Below, in pieces: positions 49,701 to 61,800 of a stretch of DNA of 64,000 nt. Within the stretch, counting starts at the first letter, position 1. Every line of letters starts with the position of its first letter. Source of the stretch: Amyelois transitella (lineage: Eukaryota > Arthropoda > Insecta > Lepidoptera > Pyralidae). Position numbers and translations under genes: made by a program. The stretch covers positions 3,395,501-3,459,500 of the forward strand of contig NC_083525.1 of assembly GCF_032362555.1 (NCBI RefSeq), read 5' to 3'. The notes beneath the pieces were generated by a model, which was given only the letters and a program-made list of their open reading frames with translations, was not told the DNA's origin and did no database searches.

Positions 49701-51890
49701 GTTCCTTGGCACGTATAATTGTTAATTGATAAGGTAACTAAACAATATCCTTGATCTTCAGTGTTATTGTGTTAGTCACCTTACCTATAATTTTCATAAT
49801 CTCCTTAAGACTATTCAATCACAATAACTTATATAATCCTGATATGGTATCCTTGCATTATAATGATGATTATTAATTCTAAAGTCAATATCAAAACCAA
49901 TAATCCGTTAACGACCGATAACGAACTCTTACTATGAGTAGGTAAAGAAGGTTTAAAATATAGATTCGTGTCAAATCAAATATAGGTACATAACTACTTA
50001 CATCTAATAAAACAGTAAAAAAAGTATCTGTACATTGATAATATAAAAAAAATCTATAATGATCTGTCTGTCTGTTTGTTTTACACAATCTTATCTTCAA
50101 AAGTTCCGATTTGATTGATTTTATACTAACGCTTTTTATGGATAATACATAGAACAGAACAATCCCACTCTTCTAATAGGCAAAATTCATTGCTAAAAAA
50201 AAATGAAAACGTGTAAAAAGTAATTTCACCTAACTTTTAAAATATACTTGCATAATTTATCTGTGTCATTATATTATTTATCCCTATCTAGATATAAATT
50301 AGAATTTTTCTTTTTTTTTCTTTCAGAAACTCCGGATCCTTTTCCTTGACTGTCCGCGTAATTTGCCGCGCTTTTTTGCTTTGCTTAGTAATAATTTTGG
50401 TTTCCGGTTGCGCTCTCACAGTCATTTGATTTAATATCCGGCATTAATACTCGTTCATATCATTGACATTCAAAGCTATAAGTATCAATTACATGCGGAA
50501 GTAATTGATGTGACTGCAGCTAAAAACAGAGTACCTACGTGTGATGAGAGAAAAGATGCAAACTGATGTCAGGAACAGACAAATAAATTTACAACCATGT
50601 CCCAAACTGGTCAAGGTACAGGATAACAGATATCAGACTCACTACGTCGATTCTTTGTAATTTTATATAATCTCTTTTTTGTTCAAATAAAAGCTTAGTA
50701 GGTATGTGTTACTCAGTTAAATTACTTGACTTATACATTTTCCATAACGATAGGTGGAATTCAGGTTTGGTCTCCGCATGGAGAACATAATGAGGGCAAA
50801 CGCCAGAGTGAAGATGATACAGATTAAATAAATATAAATAAAAATAAATATAAATAAAAAAATATAAGATTGATGTTATCAAAATGATTAAATTTATACC
50901 TCTTGTCCAATACACCTCGGCGCGAGAAACATTTCATTGAACACATTCTTGGGCGACTGATCTTGGCTGGGCAGTTGGACCATACCGTTGCATCTCGTCC
51001 AATACCCATCTCTTATCAAGTAGGTTCTGGGCAGACGGCCCAGGGACGTCACTGTTACTGCTGTTACTCCAGATCTATTCACACAATTATTTAATTACTT
51101 AAAAAAGGTGCTATAAAACCTTTTTGCACGTATTGGTCGAAATGAATATTTAAGTAAGTAACTATTTGATCAATGCACATTTTTTAAAAATGATATTCAT
51201 GGCACATCATAAGGCCAATTATCATTATTCCCAACGACGTTAAATCCTAAAACAAACTTAGTATGTTTCTTCTAGCAATGCATAGCATACCTATATTGTT
51301 TAAGAAACCTCCAACAAAAGTTATTTTTACCTGCCGTTAGTAATTGCCTCCTTCAATTCAATCTCTTGTGCAGTCAGCGCGTTGATTTGCATCTTCAAGG
51401 TCTCCGTTAACCTCTTAGCGGTTTGTAGAGTATTCTCTAGTTTCAGTTTAAGACTAGTTACAGACAGATCCAAGTTCGATCTTGGATTAGGAAAATTTTC
51501 ACTTTCATAAATTGGAGTCACATGATCGTTATCTTCGTCATAAAGTTCGCCATCAAAGTTACTGCTTCTTGATGGTGCGTTGTCTTTGTAACCTCTGTCA
51601 AGATGTAATAAATGTGAAAATGAATATTAAATTTAAGCTATTTCATATTACACAGATAACATAAAAGTTTTACTTACAACTGGTCTTGTACTGGAGCCAT
51701 CCATTCAGATGCCTAGAAAAAAAATATTTTATTTAAGGTATTCAAGTGTCCAAGATAGAACAAAATAATATTTTTAGAAACAAATAATAATCAAATGTGG
51801 TGTAAAAGTTATTACCCAATCACATAAGCCTAAATTAAAAACTAAAGTAAATAAATATAACTTTGTGAGGAACATTCCTCTTGAGTCCAT
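46794..51890 (-). CDS. Uncharacterised secreted coiled-coil protein with an eight-cysteine region
   Basis: Six exons in minus-strand order: 51890-51816, 51712-51678, 51594-51331, 51074-50900, 48427-48247 and 47047-46794, giving 327 residues. All junctions are GT-AG and the phases fit (0, 2, 2, 0, 1). Residues 1-23 form a signal peptide (MDSRGMFLTKLYLFTLVFNL then GLC). A mainly acidic linker follows. A heptad-like coiled coil of about 45 residues, containing LKLKLENTLQ and LTAQEIELKEAI, ends near residue 124. The remaining 200 residues hold eight Cys (RCNG, RCIG, DPCV, YLCL, DTCT, ECGI, YCIE, SCKL), enough for four disulfides, and possible N-glycosylation sites NSS, NDT and NTT. I recognise no family; a secreted oligomer is the reasonable inference. 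Minus-strand AATAAA is at 46700-46695. A possible initiator TCAGTAC lies 71 nt upstream of the ATG. Confidence 0.8.
48028..48222 (+). mobile_element. Family A SINE-like copy beside exon 5 of the secreted-protein gene
   Basis: The head is lost. The body and tail are well kept (GGCTCTGTCTACCCCGCAAG, then GTGACCATATG). It ends 24 bp from the exon 5 donor and is antisense to the gene. Confidence 0.8.
48428..50899. other. Intron 4 of the secreted-protein gene
   Basis: 2.5 kb without recognised exons. It holds a transposon scrap of the GCTTTCGCCCGCGACTCC type (48907-49091) and a piece of family A tail (49150-49210). Confidence 0.5.
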
Positions 51891-52658
51891 TGCAAGCTAG
51901 TCTAACGTTGGTCTTGCAATCTAAGGAAAGCTATTTTCCGAGGATGTTTACAAAACGTACTGATAAGTGCACCCGCAGCCGTTTGCATGCCTATTGTATG
52001 CATTGTTCTCATTTCTCGTGCATTCAATCTATTAGGTAGGTATCAGGCAAAAAACGATAATCTCATCTCCATTTGGGAACTACGTTGAAGGTTGCTCTTT
52101 ATTTTATGTCATTTAAGCCTTAGAATGGAGTCTTGAAAAGACTGAAAGGCCACGTTCATCTGTATGGCTTATTGATAGAATTGGAAAGTAACTAAGTATT
52201 TTTCGATAAAAACAAGCACGAAACATACTAACATGTTCAGCTCCTGTGGGATACCTATGTTACTACTGAATGATTATATCTGTGCCAAAATTTAAAGAAA
52301 TCGTACTGTAGTTTTTCCCTTTATTCATTACAAACAATGTAGGTTGGTGCAAATTTTTTTGTCTTTAGAGTATTTTCTATGAATATAAGCTAAATATATG
52401 TACGTACGTAAAATTTTCGAATTTCGACAATTTGATGGTATCTGTTTTGGACACAAAATCTTTACAATTTAGAATCCGCGACGAATCCAATACGCCGCTT
52501 GATAAGCTTTTAACGTAGGTACCCAATAGGTAGCTCAGTACATATAATCTCATTAATCTACTGGTGTTGCGACTGTGTCTAATGCTGATTGATAATTATA
52601 ATTGAAGTTAAGCAAACATGTCTCCATTAATATTGACAATTGGAATTGCAAGATTTTG

Positions 52659-52903
52659 CTGTGTGGTTTTCGGCACTTTAGAATCGAACCACTCCATATC
52701 TTCCAATGGAAGTCGTGAAAGACGCCTAAGGGATAAGTTTATAAACTTGAGATTCCCCTTGTTGGCAATGGGCTAGCAACCTGTCACTATTTGAATTTCA
52801 ATTCCAGCATAAAGCCATATAGCTAAACGTGGCCTTTCAGACTTTTCAAGACCATTGGCTATGTCTATTTTGCAAAGGATATAGACGTGACTACATGTAT
52901 GTA
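52659..52903 (+). mobile_element. Family A SINE-like copy, full length but diverged
   Basis: It runs from GCTGTGTGGTTTTCGGCAC to GTGACTACATGTATGTA with all internal landmarks. Confidence 0.8.
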
Positions 52904-53185
52904 GATTTTGAATAGCTTTACCAAACTTCGGACGAGGGCGTATGTGCCCTATCAGTTCACCCTATCTTAACTCCCTACACAATGTCTGTAGTGTCCCTTT
53001 AGTTCTATAATACACACTCTTTATCGCAAACAGTAAAAGTTATTAGGAACAATTAACTAAGTAAGAATTACATTATTTTTACGCTCACTCATTATGATTT
53101 GACGGAAAAAATCTAATCATTCCTAATCTAATCAATTATATCTAAGTTAATTGCAGGTACTTAAAATACCTTTATTTTATCATAA

Positions 53186-53272
53186 ATACATTCATATAAT
53201 CACGTCCCCAACCACCACTGGGTAGACAAAGCCGACAGTCCAGAAAAGGCCTGAAAGGCCACGTTCAGCTGT
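53186..53272 (-). mobile_element. Family A SINE-like tail piece
   Basis: 5'-truncated. Only TCATATAATCACGTCC through GGCCACGTTCAGC remains. Confidence 0.6.
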
Positions 53273-53931
53273 TTCCCTTGACTGACTTTTACAATCTGCA
53301 CGGGAAGAGAAGCATCTGGCACACGCAATGTTTTTTTTTCGTTAGGCTAACACTTATAAATTTAAATCTTCACGGTCGTATAATTCGTCCTTTGAATACA
53401 TGTGGTATGCCGCAAGGTACAATGATAGGCCCGCTTAAATATATTAAGTTTGAATAAATAATCAAGAAGGTAGGTAGCATCAAACTAGTAGTTTAGTAGG
53501 TTTCAAAACAACATGAGTTGCTCACCCATTGATTTCAAGGTTGCATCGGTCACTACACACTAACTGGTCGGTTGTCGTATTTTTGTTAAATATTACCCAA
53601 CACGGTAACATGCTCCTCAGTATAAAAAATGTCACACGAGTAGATATTTAACTAGAGATTTCAAAATAAGAGGTTCTTATTCGACCTGTATGTTTATATG
53701 TTTTAAAATGTTCTCAAAAACTACTAAAAATTTTTTTACGACCGCAAGGAAAGGGTTATGTTTTAAATGACAACTTTACTGCATTGTTTTATTAACGTAC
53801 TTAGAAGACATTTTTTTTACTGCAGATAGTAAGCTGCTTATACCTCTATATTTCTGGTGACTGTTTACGTTGTGTAACCAGTAACGCGCCTGTAAAAGGC
53901 AATCAAATAACGAAATTTGGATGCATTTGTC

Positions 53932-53983
53932 GTTAGTACCTTATGCCCCTTTAGCCGCGACTAAAGGGGCATAAGGTACTAAC
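53932..53983. repeat. Perfect palindrome, 23-bp arms, 6-nt loop
   Basis: GTTAGTACCTTATGCCCCTT and three more bases (53932-53954) are the exact reverse complement of 53961-53983. The loop is CCGCGA. It lies 15 bp from a full-length family A SINE. Confidence 0.97.
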
Positions 53984-53997
53984 TACATAATGATAAA

Positions 53998-54259
53998 TAC
54001 ATACATACATACATATGGTCACGTCTATATCCCTTACCGGGTTGACAGAGCCAACAGTCTAGAAGACTGAATGGCCACGTTCAGCTATTTGGCTTAATGA
54101 TAGAATTGAGATTCAAATAGTGACAGGTTGCTAGCCCATCGCCTAAAAAAGAATCCCAAGTTTGTAAGCCTGTTCCTTAGTCGCTTTTTACGACATCCAT
54201 AGGAAAGAGATGGAGTGGTCCTATTCTTTTTTGTATTGGTGCCGAGAACCACACGGCAC
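53998..54259 (-). mobile_element. Family A SINE-like copy, full length and little diverged
   Basis: Tail (TACAT)n at 53998, head GTGCCGTGTGG ending at 54259. It stops 50 bp before the first recognised exon of the mpaB-like gene. Confidence 0.85.
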
Positions 54260-54309
54260 ATATAAATTACAGCATATGATAAATTCTGTAACTAACATTT
54301 TGTTTGCAG

Positions 54310-57161
54310 TGGAACAAGTGGTGGAAGGTATATTATCGGAGAAATCGCATGAAACGCCTTCCGACACGGCGAAACCAGAAGAATTAGTGTTGGAATTGCC
54401 GGATTGGTACGATGAAAAAGAATTTGACAAGTAAGTTCGGACTAAAACATACTTATTTTTACATCCAAATCCAAGAAGGATCACAGGAATTTAACAATAT
54501 TTGGATACTTAGGAGTAGCGCGTAATGAAGTTGTAATTATAACTAAGCAAATACAATTTCTGTCAAATTCCATTCCGTCCCTTTCCTTGATAATAAGGAC
54601 TGATAAGGACAACATTGCGATTGTGTTCGCCCCAGATTCGACGGAAATGAGTATATTTGGTGCATATTTTTAGTCTGTAGTGCCATGTGGTTCCCGGCAC
54701 CAATACAAAAAAGAATAAGACCACTCCATCTTTTTCCCATGGATGTCGTAAATGCGACTAAGGAATAGGCTTTCAAACATTGGATTCTTTTCTTAGGCGA
54801 TGGGCTAGCAACCTGTCACTATTTGAATCGTAATTATATCATTCAGCCAAATAGCTGAACGTGGCCGTGGCCGTGGATCAGTCTTTTCAAGACTGTAGCA
54901 TTTTGTTTACTCGGAGATGTTTCGGACACAACACAGTATTAAATTTCTTAAAAGTGCCGCATCTTCATCGCACAGGAAAAGAAGGGGATCTATAAACTAT
55001 TTCGAAGAAAAATATATTTAGTAGACAACAATAAAATTGAATAAAGATCATCACTCAAGAAATAAAGAAGGTACTCGCATGTATCCGACCACCAAATTTA
55101 CCTCTACCCAACCTTCCGTTCAACGAGCCAAATCATGAGAGCTATAGCGTTTGCTCTTAAAAAGCGCACTCTTTCTCGAGTCCATAATTTTTGTGTCCTT
55201 ACCTGCATGTATTATGTCTCCTGTCTGCTTTTCTTCCCCAGAGGCCGGCGTTTCTTCTGGGACAACTGCTTCATGTTATCCACGTCAATGCTACTCGGGC
55301 TGATCGCGGTGTTCTCAGTGCCGTCCATCTTGAGGATCCTGGTCAGCACCCGCCGCTCCAACTCTATGTTCACCGCGTACAGGAGATACCTGTCTACGTT
55401 ACTGCATACTACGTCTTGGTTCGAGAATGAGCTCAAGCCAGGCAGTATGTGAGTGTCATTGAATGTCTCACTTTAAAACAAATAGTGGCAACATCTTTAC
55501 GCTACATGACATAAGCCAATCTCAGCGAACCATGCTAATAGCAGCGAGTATTTAAAATCACGCCGTCAGTTGCCAGTTTGGCTGAAGTGACAGAATTTAA
55601 AGATTGATACTAAAGACCTGATTATAACCTATTTCAGTTCATGGAAATCGCTGACCGCTGTGCGGACCCGTCACGTTCGAGCCAGCATGGCCGCCAAGAC
55701 CAAAGGCCTAGGTGTACTGTCCCAACGAGATATAGCACTAACGCAGTTCGGTTTCATCGGGTTTTCCGTGCTGAAGCCAGAGAAGTTCGGAATCAACCAG
55801 CTGAAGCCTGGCGAGTGGGAGGCATATAACCACGTGTGGAGGACTATTGGATATATGATTGGATTGGAAGACAGGTAAGGTTATATACTAATTTCATTAT
55901 AGTCTTTGACTTTAAGTTATAATTTCATATTACTTTTGACAATTAAGAAGAAAAACATCAAAAGTTTGGCGAGATTGGGAGTGAACTTTTAAAGAATTTT
56001 TGCTATACAAATATGCTAGATTTTATACAGCAACCATGCAACTACCGCTTCACTACTTCTAAAGCGATATCCTCTAACTTTACGACCCATATTCCTTGCA
56101 GGTACAACATATGCCGTAAAACCTTCGCGGAGACCCGTGAAGTTTGTCAGATACTCCTCGATCGAGTCTTTACTCCAGCCTTAGAGAACGCTCCAGAATA
56201 CTTCGAGCATTCAGCCAGAGTCATGCTGGACGGGATGTGGCACGTGAACCCGACTTTAGACGCAGAAGCCACTATATACTGGTGTCGTTACTTGGCCGAT
56301 GTACCAGGGTATATTTATACTGATAATGACAGAATGGAATTCCAGAAGAGGCTGATAGGACAGTTGAAAGGAAAGGACCTAAGTACTGGTGAGAATAGAG
56401 GATCATTTGTTTTTATTATGTGTCAATAGATGTAAACATTCTATTTCCAAAAGTATATCCTAAAATGCTGGAACGCTTAGAGGGATTGATCGTGTGGAGA
56501 GGATAAATGGGAGCAGGTTGACTAAGCAAACATATGTACAAGAACAGTGTGATTGAGCGAATGAAGCGTGCAGGGATCATGGTAAGATGTAGTCTCTGCC
56601 TACGCCTCTGAGAAATAGGGTGTTTTACTTTATTTACAGTCAGTTTGTAACAAAATTACTTTGTTTTAGAGTGTAAGCCTGTCTGTCGGTACAGTTTGGA
56701 CTGGAGAGTCAAAAATGTGTTTGTATTTTTGTATAGCAATATTAAATATTATTTCAGGAGTCGACTCCACATTGCTTATATCAAAGCCAGCAGTCAACGG
56801 CCTACCAGACAGACCTGCTCGGCTTCTCTACTACAAGGACTACGAAACCCTCGAATCAGTCCCTGAGTACAAAAGACTGACTTCCAAAGGCAAACGAAAA
56901 CTTGCCTTCGGAGCCTTTGCTGCAACGTTCTACAGCACATACTTAGGCCGGCTATACTTTAACTTGAATTATCTGTTTAGCTTGCTCCTTATGAAATATT
57001 GCCCATATCTTGCCTTTTTCAGCTTCGGAATTAAAGCCTCTTTTGTTAACATATTTGTAGAGGATCCTATTGATGATGAGAAGCCGAAGCCTAATTCGGA
57101 ATATACTAAGCCGCGACCGCCAGAGCCGTGGTATCAGGAGTGGCTATCTTTAATATGGTGA
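54310..57161 (+). CDS. mpaB / rubber-oxygenase-like (DUF2236) membrane protein, 5' end incomplete
   Basis: Exons: 54310-54430, 55242-55448, 55638-55874, 56102-56388 and 56758-57161, giving about 417 residues from the second base of the first recognised exon. Phases are consistent (2, 2, 2, 1). The family includes latex-clearing protein and the fungal ER oxygenase MpaB, which cleave double bonds of isoprenoids; the insect members have no agreed role that I know of. Signatures: LELPDWYDEKEF and GRRFFWDNCF at the start, a membrane segment LLGLIAVFSVPSIL, SWKSLTAVRTRHVRAS, ALTQFGFIGF, WRTIGYMIGLEDRYN, then a second hydrophobic hairpin near the C-terminus. The first exon begins TGGAACAAG after a CAG acceptor, so if the preceding exon ends in A the start codon is split by the intron. 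AATAAA is at 57435-57440. Confidence 0.82.
54678..54895 (+). mobile_element. Family A SINE-like copy in intron of the mpaB-like gene
   Basis: Head and body present, and the tail is replaced by a short GTGGCC stutter. It is inverted relative to the copy at 53998-54259, so the pair brackets exon 54310-54430. Confidence 0.8.
56462..56640 (+). mobile_element. LINE scrap in the last intron of the mpaB-like gene
   Basis: Short decayed piece related to the RTE-like LINE (AGCAGGTTGACTAAGCAAAC, then GTCTCTGCCTACGCC). Confidence 0.45.
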
Positions 57162-57440
57162 CAATGTTAGATGTACAGATCCAGATTTGTTGAATTTTTT
57201 TTTTACTTTTACATTCATTAGTCTTTTTGGGCTTTTCGACTGTCATATCGTTTATGACAAAAACAGTAGATGTTAACTAGTTGGGAGGTTTACAGAGAAA
57301 GTTCATATTTTTGACTGCAAACCACTTGATCTCACACTGTAAGTTACCTAATTACCTACCGTTACTATTGCGCTACTCCACTTTTGTTCAATCAGCTTGT
57401 AATCAACAAAATTAGCTACAACTATAACAAAGTTAATAAA

Positions 57441-58836
57441 CTATAAATAGCTAATTTAACTATAGTAAATTTCTAAATGATATATTAGCGTGCAAAGGTA
57501 TTATTTTCTTTGACCTTCCCTTACAATTGAGGAAGTTCTGGGACCTTCCTAAGGAAGGCGGCAGTGGGACAAACGCCTTATGACAATGAGTATTATATGA
57601 TTACAGGTGTCATACCGATTATAGATTAAATTAAGCAATGTCAATCATTTCTAAAGTCTATCATTACGCATATTACTGGTTGCGTAACTTCGAGTATTTA
57701 CGTATATGCTAATTGCATCGACGTAGTGCATCAAATTATATCTGATTGACATTTAACTACCGTCTTATCACTTTGAATTGATAATTTAATATTCTATTTT
57801 GAAAATTGTGAGATTCTGTGTGTATTGTATTTTTATAATTATATTGATAAAATAACAATTAAGTATTTATCTATTCTTAATTTATGTTATGATTGACACG
57901 TTTTGAAATATTTATGATTACCTACGTTTATTTTGTAAGAAAGTAATAAGGTATTTATAAGACTTAGAACAAGGGCATGTTTACGCAATGACAAAGGAAA
58001 TTACTAGAACAAAGCATTCGAATTGCGTAAAAACCTGAAATGTTTTAATAGGTATATTGAGATGAATTTGTTAATGATTTTCTACTAGGTTCAATCACAT
58101 TTGAACCATGTCTTTTACGTACAGGGGGCTTGAATTAGAAGAACATAGTTGTATTGTAAATTTTTAACATACTCGTAGACTGTTTTATTTAGCTAGGTGT
58201 TGGAAGATATAACAAAATTGTACAAAGTTATAAAATTTTAATTTATTAATCAACTTTATTTAATTTGTGACAAATTTTATATTTTACGCTCAAAGTTTAT
58301 ATTGTTGCATTTGAATTGACAAAATTACATTTTATTATTAAATGTATTAAAAATATTGTTTTTCTATTGTTTTTTTGAGTCATTCTGCTAGCTGAACTAA
58401 AGGTCTTGTCTTAATTTGAGATGGATAGCGTCTATAACGCCTCTCTATTCATTAAGATCTATTTCAGATTCTTAACTATTTTTTTTTCTCGCAGATAGAG
58501 TAGGTATTTAAACAAAGTTAAGTTTGAGAATTGAATCTGTGCGTCGAACGTCAACAAATTTATAACAAAAATCGTCAAATAAAAAAATCTAAATCGCTTT
58601 GAAGAGTATGCCATTGATTACCATCACTGCACGTATTGCCTTTCCCTTGATTGGCTTTGACTGCACCGGAAGAGAAGCAGCTGGCACACACTATGTTTGT
58701 TCTTCGCTACACTACGCTACTACACTCGGGTAGTGTAGTTAACGTGTCAATGCAATAGTAAAACATGGATTTTAGTAGACAGGTAGATCTAAAGACGTAT
58801 TAAAAAGCAAACACTAAATAAAAAAAAAAAACAATA
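57441..58836. other. Convergent gap between mpaB-like gene and ESS2
   Basis: AT-rich, with no gene. A scrap of a common repeat (CTAAGGAAGGCGGCAGTGGG at about 57549) and one at 58645-58700 (GGAAGAGAAGCAGCTGGCAC) are the only landmarks. The second has relatives at 45910 and 53300. Confidence 0.45.
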
Positions 58837-58851
58837 TTTATTTCAACTAAC

Positions 58852-61800
58852 CTAGCCGAAGAAGTCCTGCGCTTTTAACCTGGTCCTTTTCGCCAAATTG
58901 ATTTGCAGTAGATTATCAGTCAAATTGTTATTCTCTGTCATATTCGCACTGTTGTTTACATTGCCAGTGTTGGAAGGTCGTTGTGGGGTCTTCGCGTTGG
59001 GGGTCGCGACGAGGGGCCCACTCGTGGGGGTCCGCTTGGGGGTCCCGTGGGAGATGCCCACGTCCCGCGGGGTCAGTTTAAGACGCGGCGATAGGAGATG
59101 CTTGGCGGCCAATTTCCTTGCGGCCGGCGACATGCTGGCTAGGCGTTCCGTGTTCGTTCTGAAACTGAAAAAAAAATTTTTTGATAATTATCTGGCTTAT
59201 CTAATTTGCCGGCCTAAATTTGACGGCCTCTGTGGCGCAGCGGTAGTACGCCTTTCTGTGACACCGGAAGTCCCGGGTTCGAATCCCGGCCAGGGCATGA
59301 TGAGAAAAGAACTTTTTCTGATTGGCCTAGGTCTTGGATGTTTATCTATATAAGTATTTATTATAAAATATAGTATTGTTGAGTTACTATCTCGTAACAT
59401 AACTCTCGAACTTACTTCGACGCTAACTCAATCAGTGTAATTTGTCCCGTATATATTTATTATATTTATTTATAAATTCAGGATAACGGTTAAAAGTCGT
59501 ACACCGGGCTCTCCTCCATAGGAAGGAAGAAGAGCGTATTCATAGTTAGATGTATTAAAACTGTGATTCAAGCAAGGATTTAGATTCCGCTGCTATGTCG
59601 GGGAGATCAATGCCGTGTGGTACCCGGCTGGAACAATAAATCTTGCTTTTTTAGATAAATCGTCGTATAAGTACCCCGTGTACTTAGACCGCGGGCAGCC
59701 CCGACTGGTTTGCAACTTAAAATTGTAGCGATTTAGGTTATTATTGTATAGAGATGGAGACCAGGAACCCTAGCCAAATTGCAAATACAATTTCTAAATA
59801 AATAAAAATATAGTATGCGAGACAAATTACACAGATTGAGTTAGCTTCTTAGTTCTATTTATGATAGAATACAGTTTTTAAATTGAAATCCCTTGTAAAA
59901 ATGTATGAACCTCATGAAAACGAATAGGTAGAAAGACCCTAGCCAGGGTGCACTTTTGGACCCTACAAATATCGGTTCTTGCTCTGAGAAATAATGAAAA
60001 AAAATTTGATCGAAAAAATTGTCCCTCTCTTTCTCTCTCTTTTCCAGACAAAATTTAAACGGAACACATACATACACGTCTATATCCATTTCGGGGTAGA
60101 CATAACCAATAGTCTTGAAAAGACTTAAAGGCCAAAAGGACAGGTTGCTAGCCAATCGCTTACAAGTAAAATCTCAAGTTTATTAGCCTTTCCCTCAGTC
60201 GCCTTATAAGACACCCGTGGGTAAGACGTGGAGTGGCTCTATTCTAAAGTGGCGGGAACCACACCACAAAATTTAAATAAAGAAACAAACAGTTGTTTTC
60301 TGTCTGCACCACTAACCTGGGCGCGGAGGGCGGGCGGCGCGGCGTGGTGGGGCGGCGCGCGCGCGCGACCCGCTCTGCCAAACGCAGCGCCGTGCGCTCG
60401 CGCGCGCCCGTCTCCAGCATGCGGTACGCGGCGCCCGCGCCCACGCTGCCGCAACATTCATACATTTACATATAGGTATATACGCTAATACCAACTTTTA
60501 TTATAATAGCTTTTTAAAACAATATAAATTAATTAACATACATACATACATACGGTCACGTCTATATCCCTTGCGGGGTAGACAGAGCCAACAGTCTTGA
60601 AAAGACTGAATGGCCACGTTCAGCTATTTGACTTAATGATAGAAAATAATATAAATTAGTTAACACGTAATAGGCTATTTGACAAAGTTCTAAAAACTAT
60701 CTTAGGGTATTTATTTGTTTATAAGGAGCCCTACAAAAATACTTTTCTGCCTTTATTACAGCTATTTTATTAAAAAATCGAAAAAGAAAATGAAATATTC
60801 AAATATGCCGCTAAAACGCGACTTTTAGCAATATGGCGGCCATTGCATGCAATGACGTGAATTTCGTGTAAATATCATACAAAGCTTGTTGGTGTTTCGA
60901 AAAGTTTTTATTTTCTCTTGTTTTATTTAACTTGTGCCACGTCATATGTGTGAAAATTATTAAAATGAGTTCCTATAAATGTTGTGCAGTGCCTCAATAC
61001 ACTAATACAACAATAAAATCTCCTACGAAACTGTTTTTTTCTATGCCGATGGATTTGAATATTCGCAAGAAGTGGTTTCAGATCAGGATCTAAGATCAGT
61101 GGTTACCAAGATATACTTACATTGATGTTTTCACATTCCTCAGTTCGGCAGCATAGAAATCTGGATTGTTTTAGAAGAAGACGCCAACCATTATTGCGTC
61201 CACTTTTGGTAGGTTTCGACTGTCAGCTTTCGCGGAATTGGTTTCCATTATTAAATACCTATGTTATCTGAGTAATCCTGAGCGATCAAACACTTATAAA
61301 ATCTTGAAAAATAATAGCGAACACTAAGGAACGGTACGATCCACAGTCTGTTTATGGATAATTGACGTCATAATAGAAATAGCCAATCACGTTCGTTTTT
61401 AGTCACGTGACAGCTGCATAAAAAACCCTAATTTTCTGAGACGGATTATGTTAAAATAATGCAATATTTTTATCTCGCGTTAATACAAATCGCTCCAAAA
61501 AAATAATATTAAGACTGATGACATAAAAGAAATGTATATTTTTAATACAGTCAAATAGCCTATTAAATACATCACGTGAAATTTTTATTTTGACGCCATA
61601 TATGTATTATATTCATTCAAAACACATTGGGAAAGTCCATTTTAAAAATTCATTATTATTATCTAATTAATAACTAAACGCCATCTGTGAATTAAAAATG
61701 TGGAACAACTTATATTTAGACATCTTATCCATAAATGCCAAACAGATACTTCACGATACAAACAAAAAACTCAGGTGTGTCGTCATCTACATAAAATAAC

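Larger units (their letters stand above)
51891..54309. other. Divergent gap and 5' region of the mpaB-like gene
   Basis: It should contain the promoter of the secreted-protein gene and the missing first exon of the mpaB-like gene, which I could not place. Repeats: family A pieces at 52129-52184, 52659-52903, 53186-53272 and 53998-54259, and a 23-bp-arm palindrome at 53932-53983. Confidence 0.5.

Noticed and set aside
60228-60494. Five overlapping Arg/Ala-rich ORFs
   Set aside because: Shadows of the GC-rich ESS2 exon 60445-60317, whose frame matches the ESS2 family.
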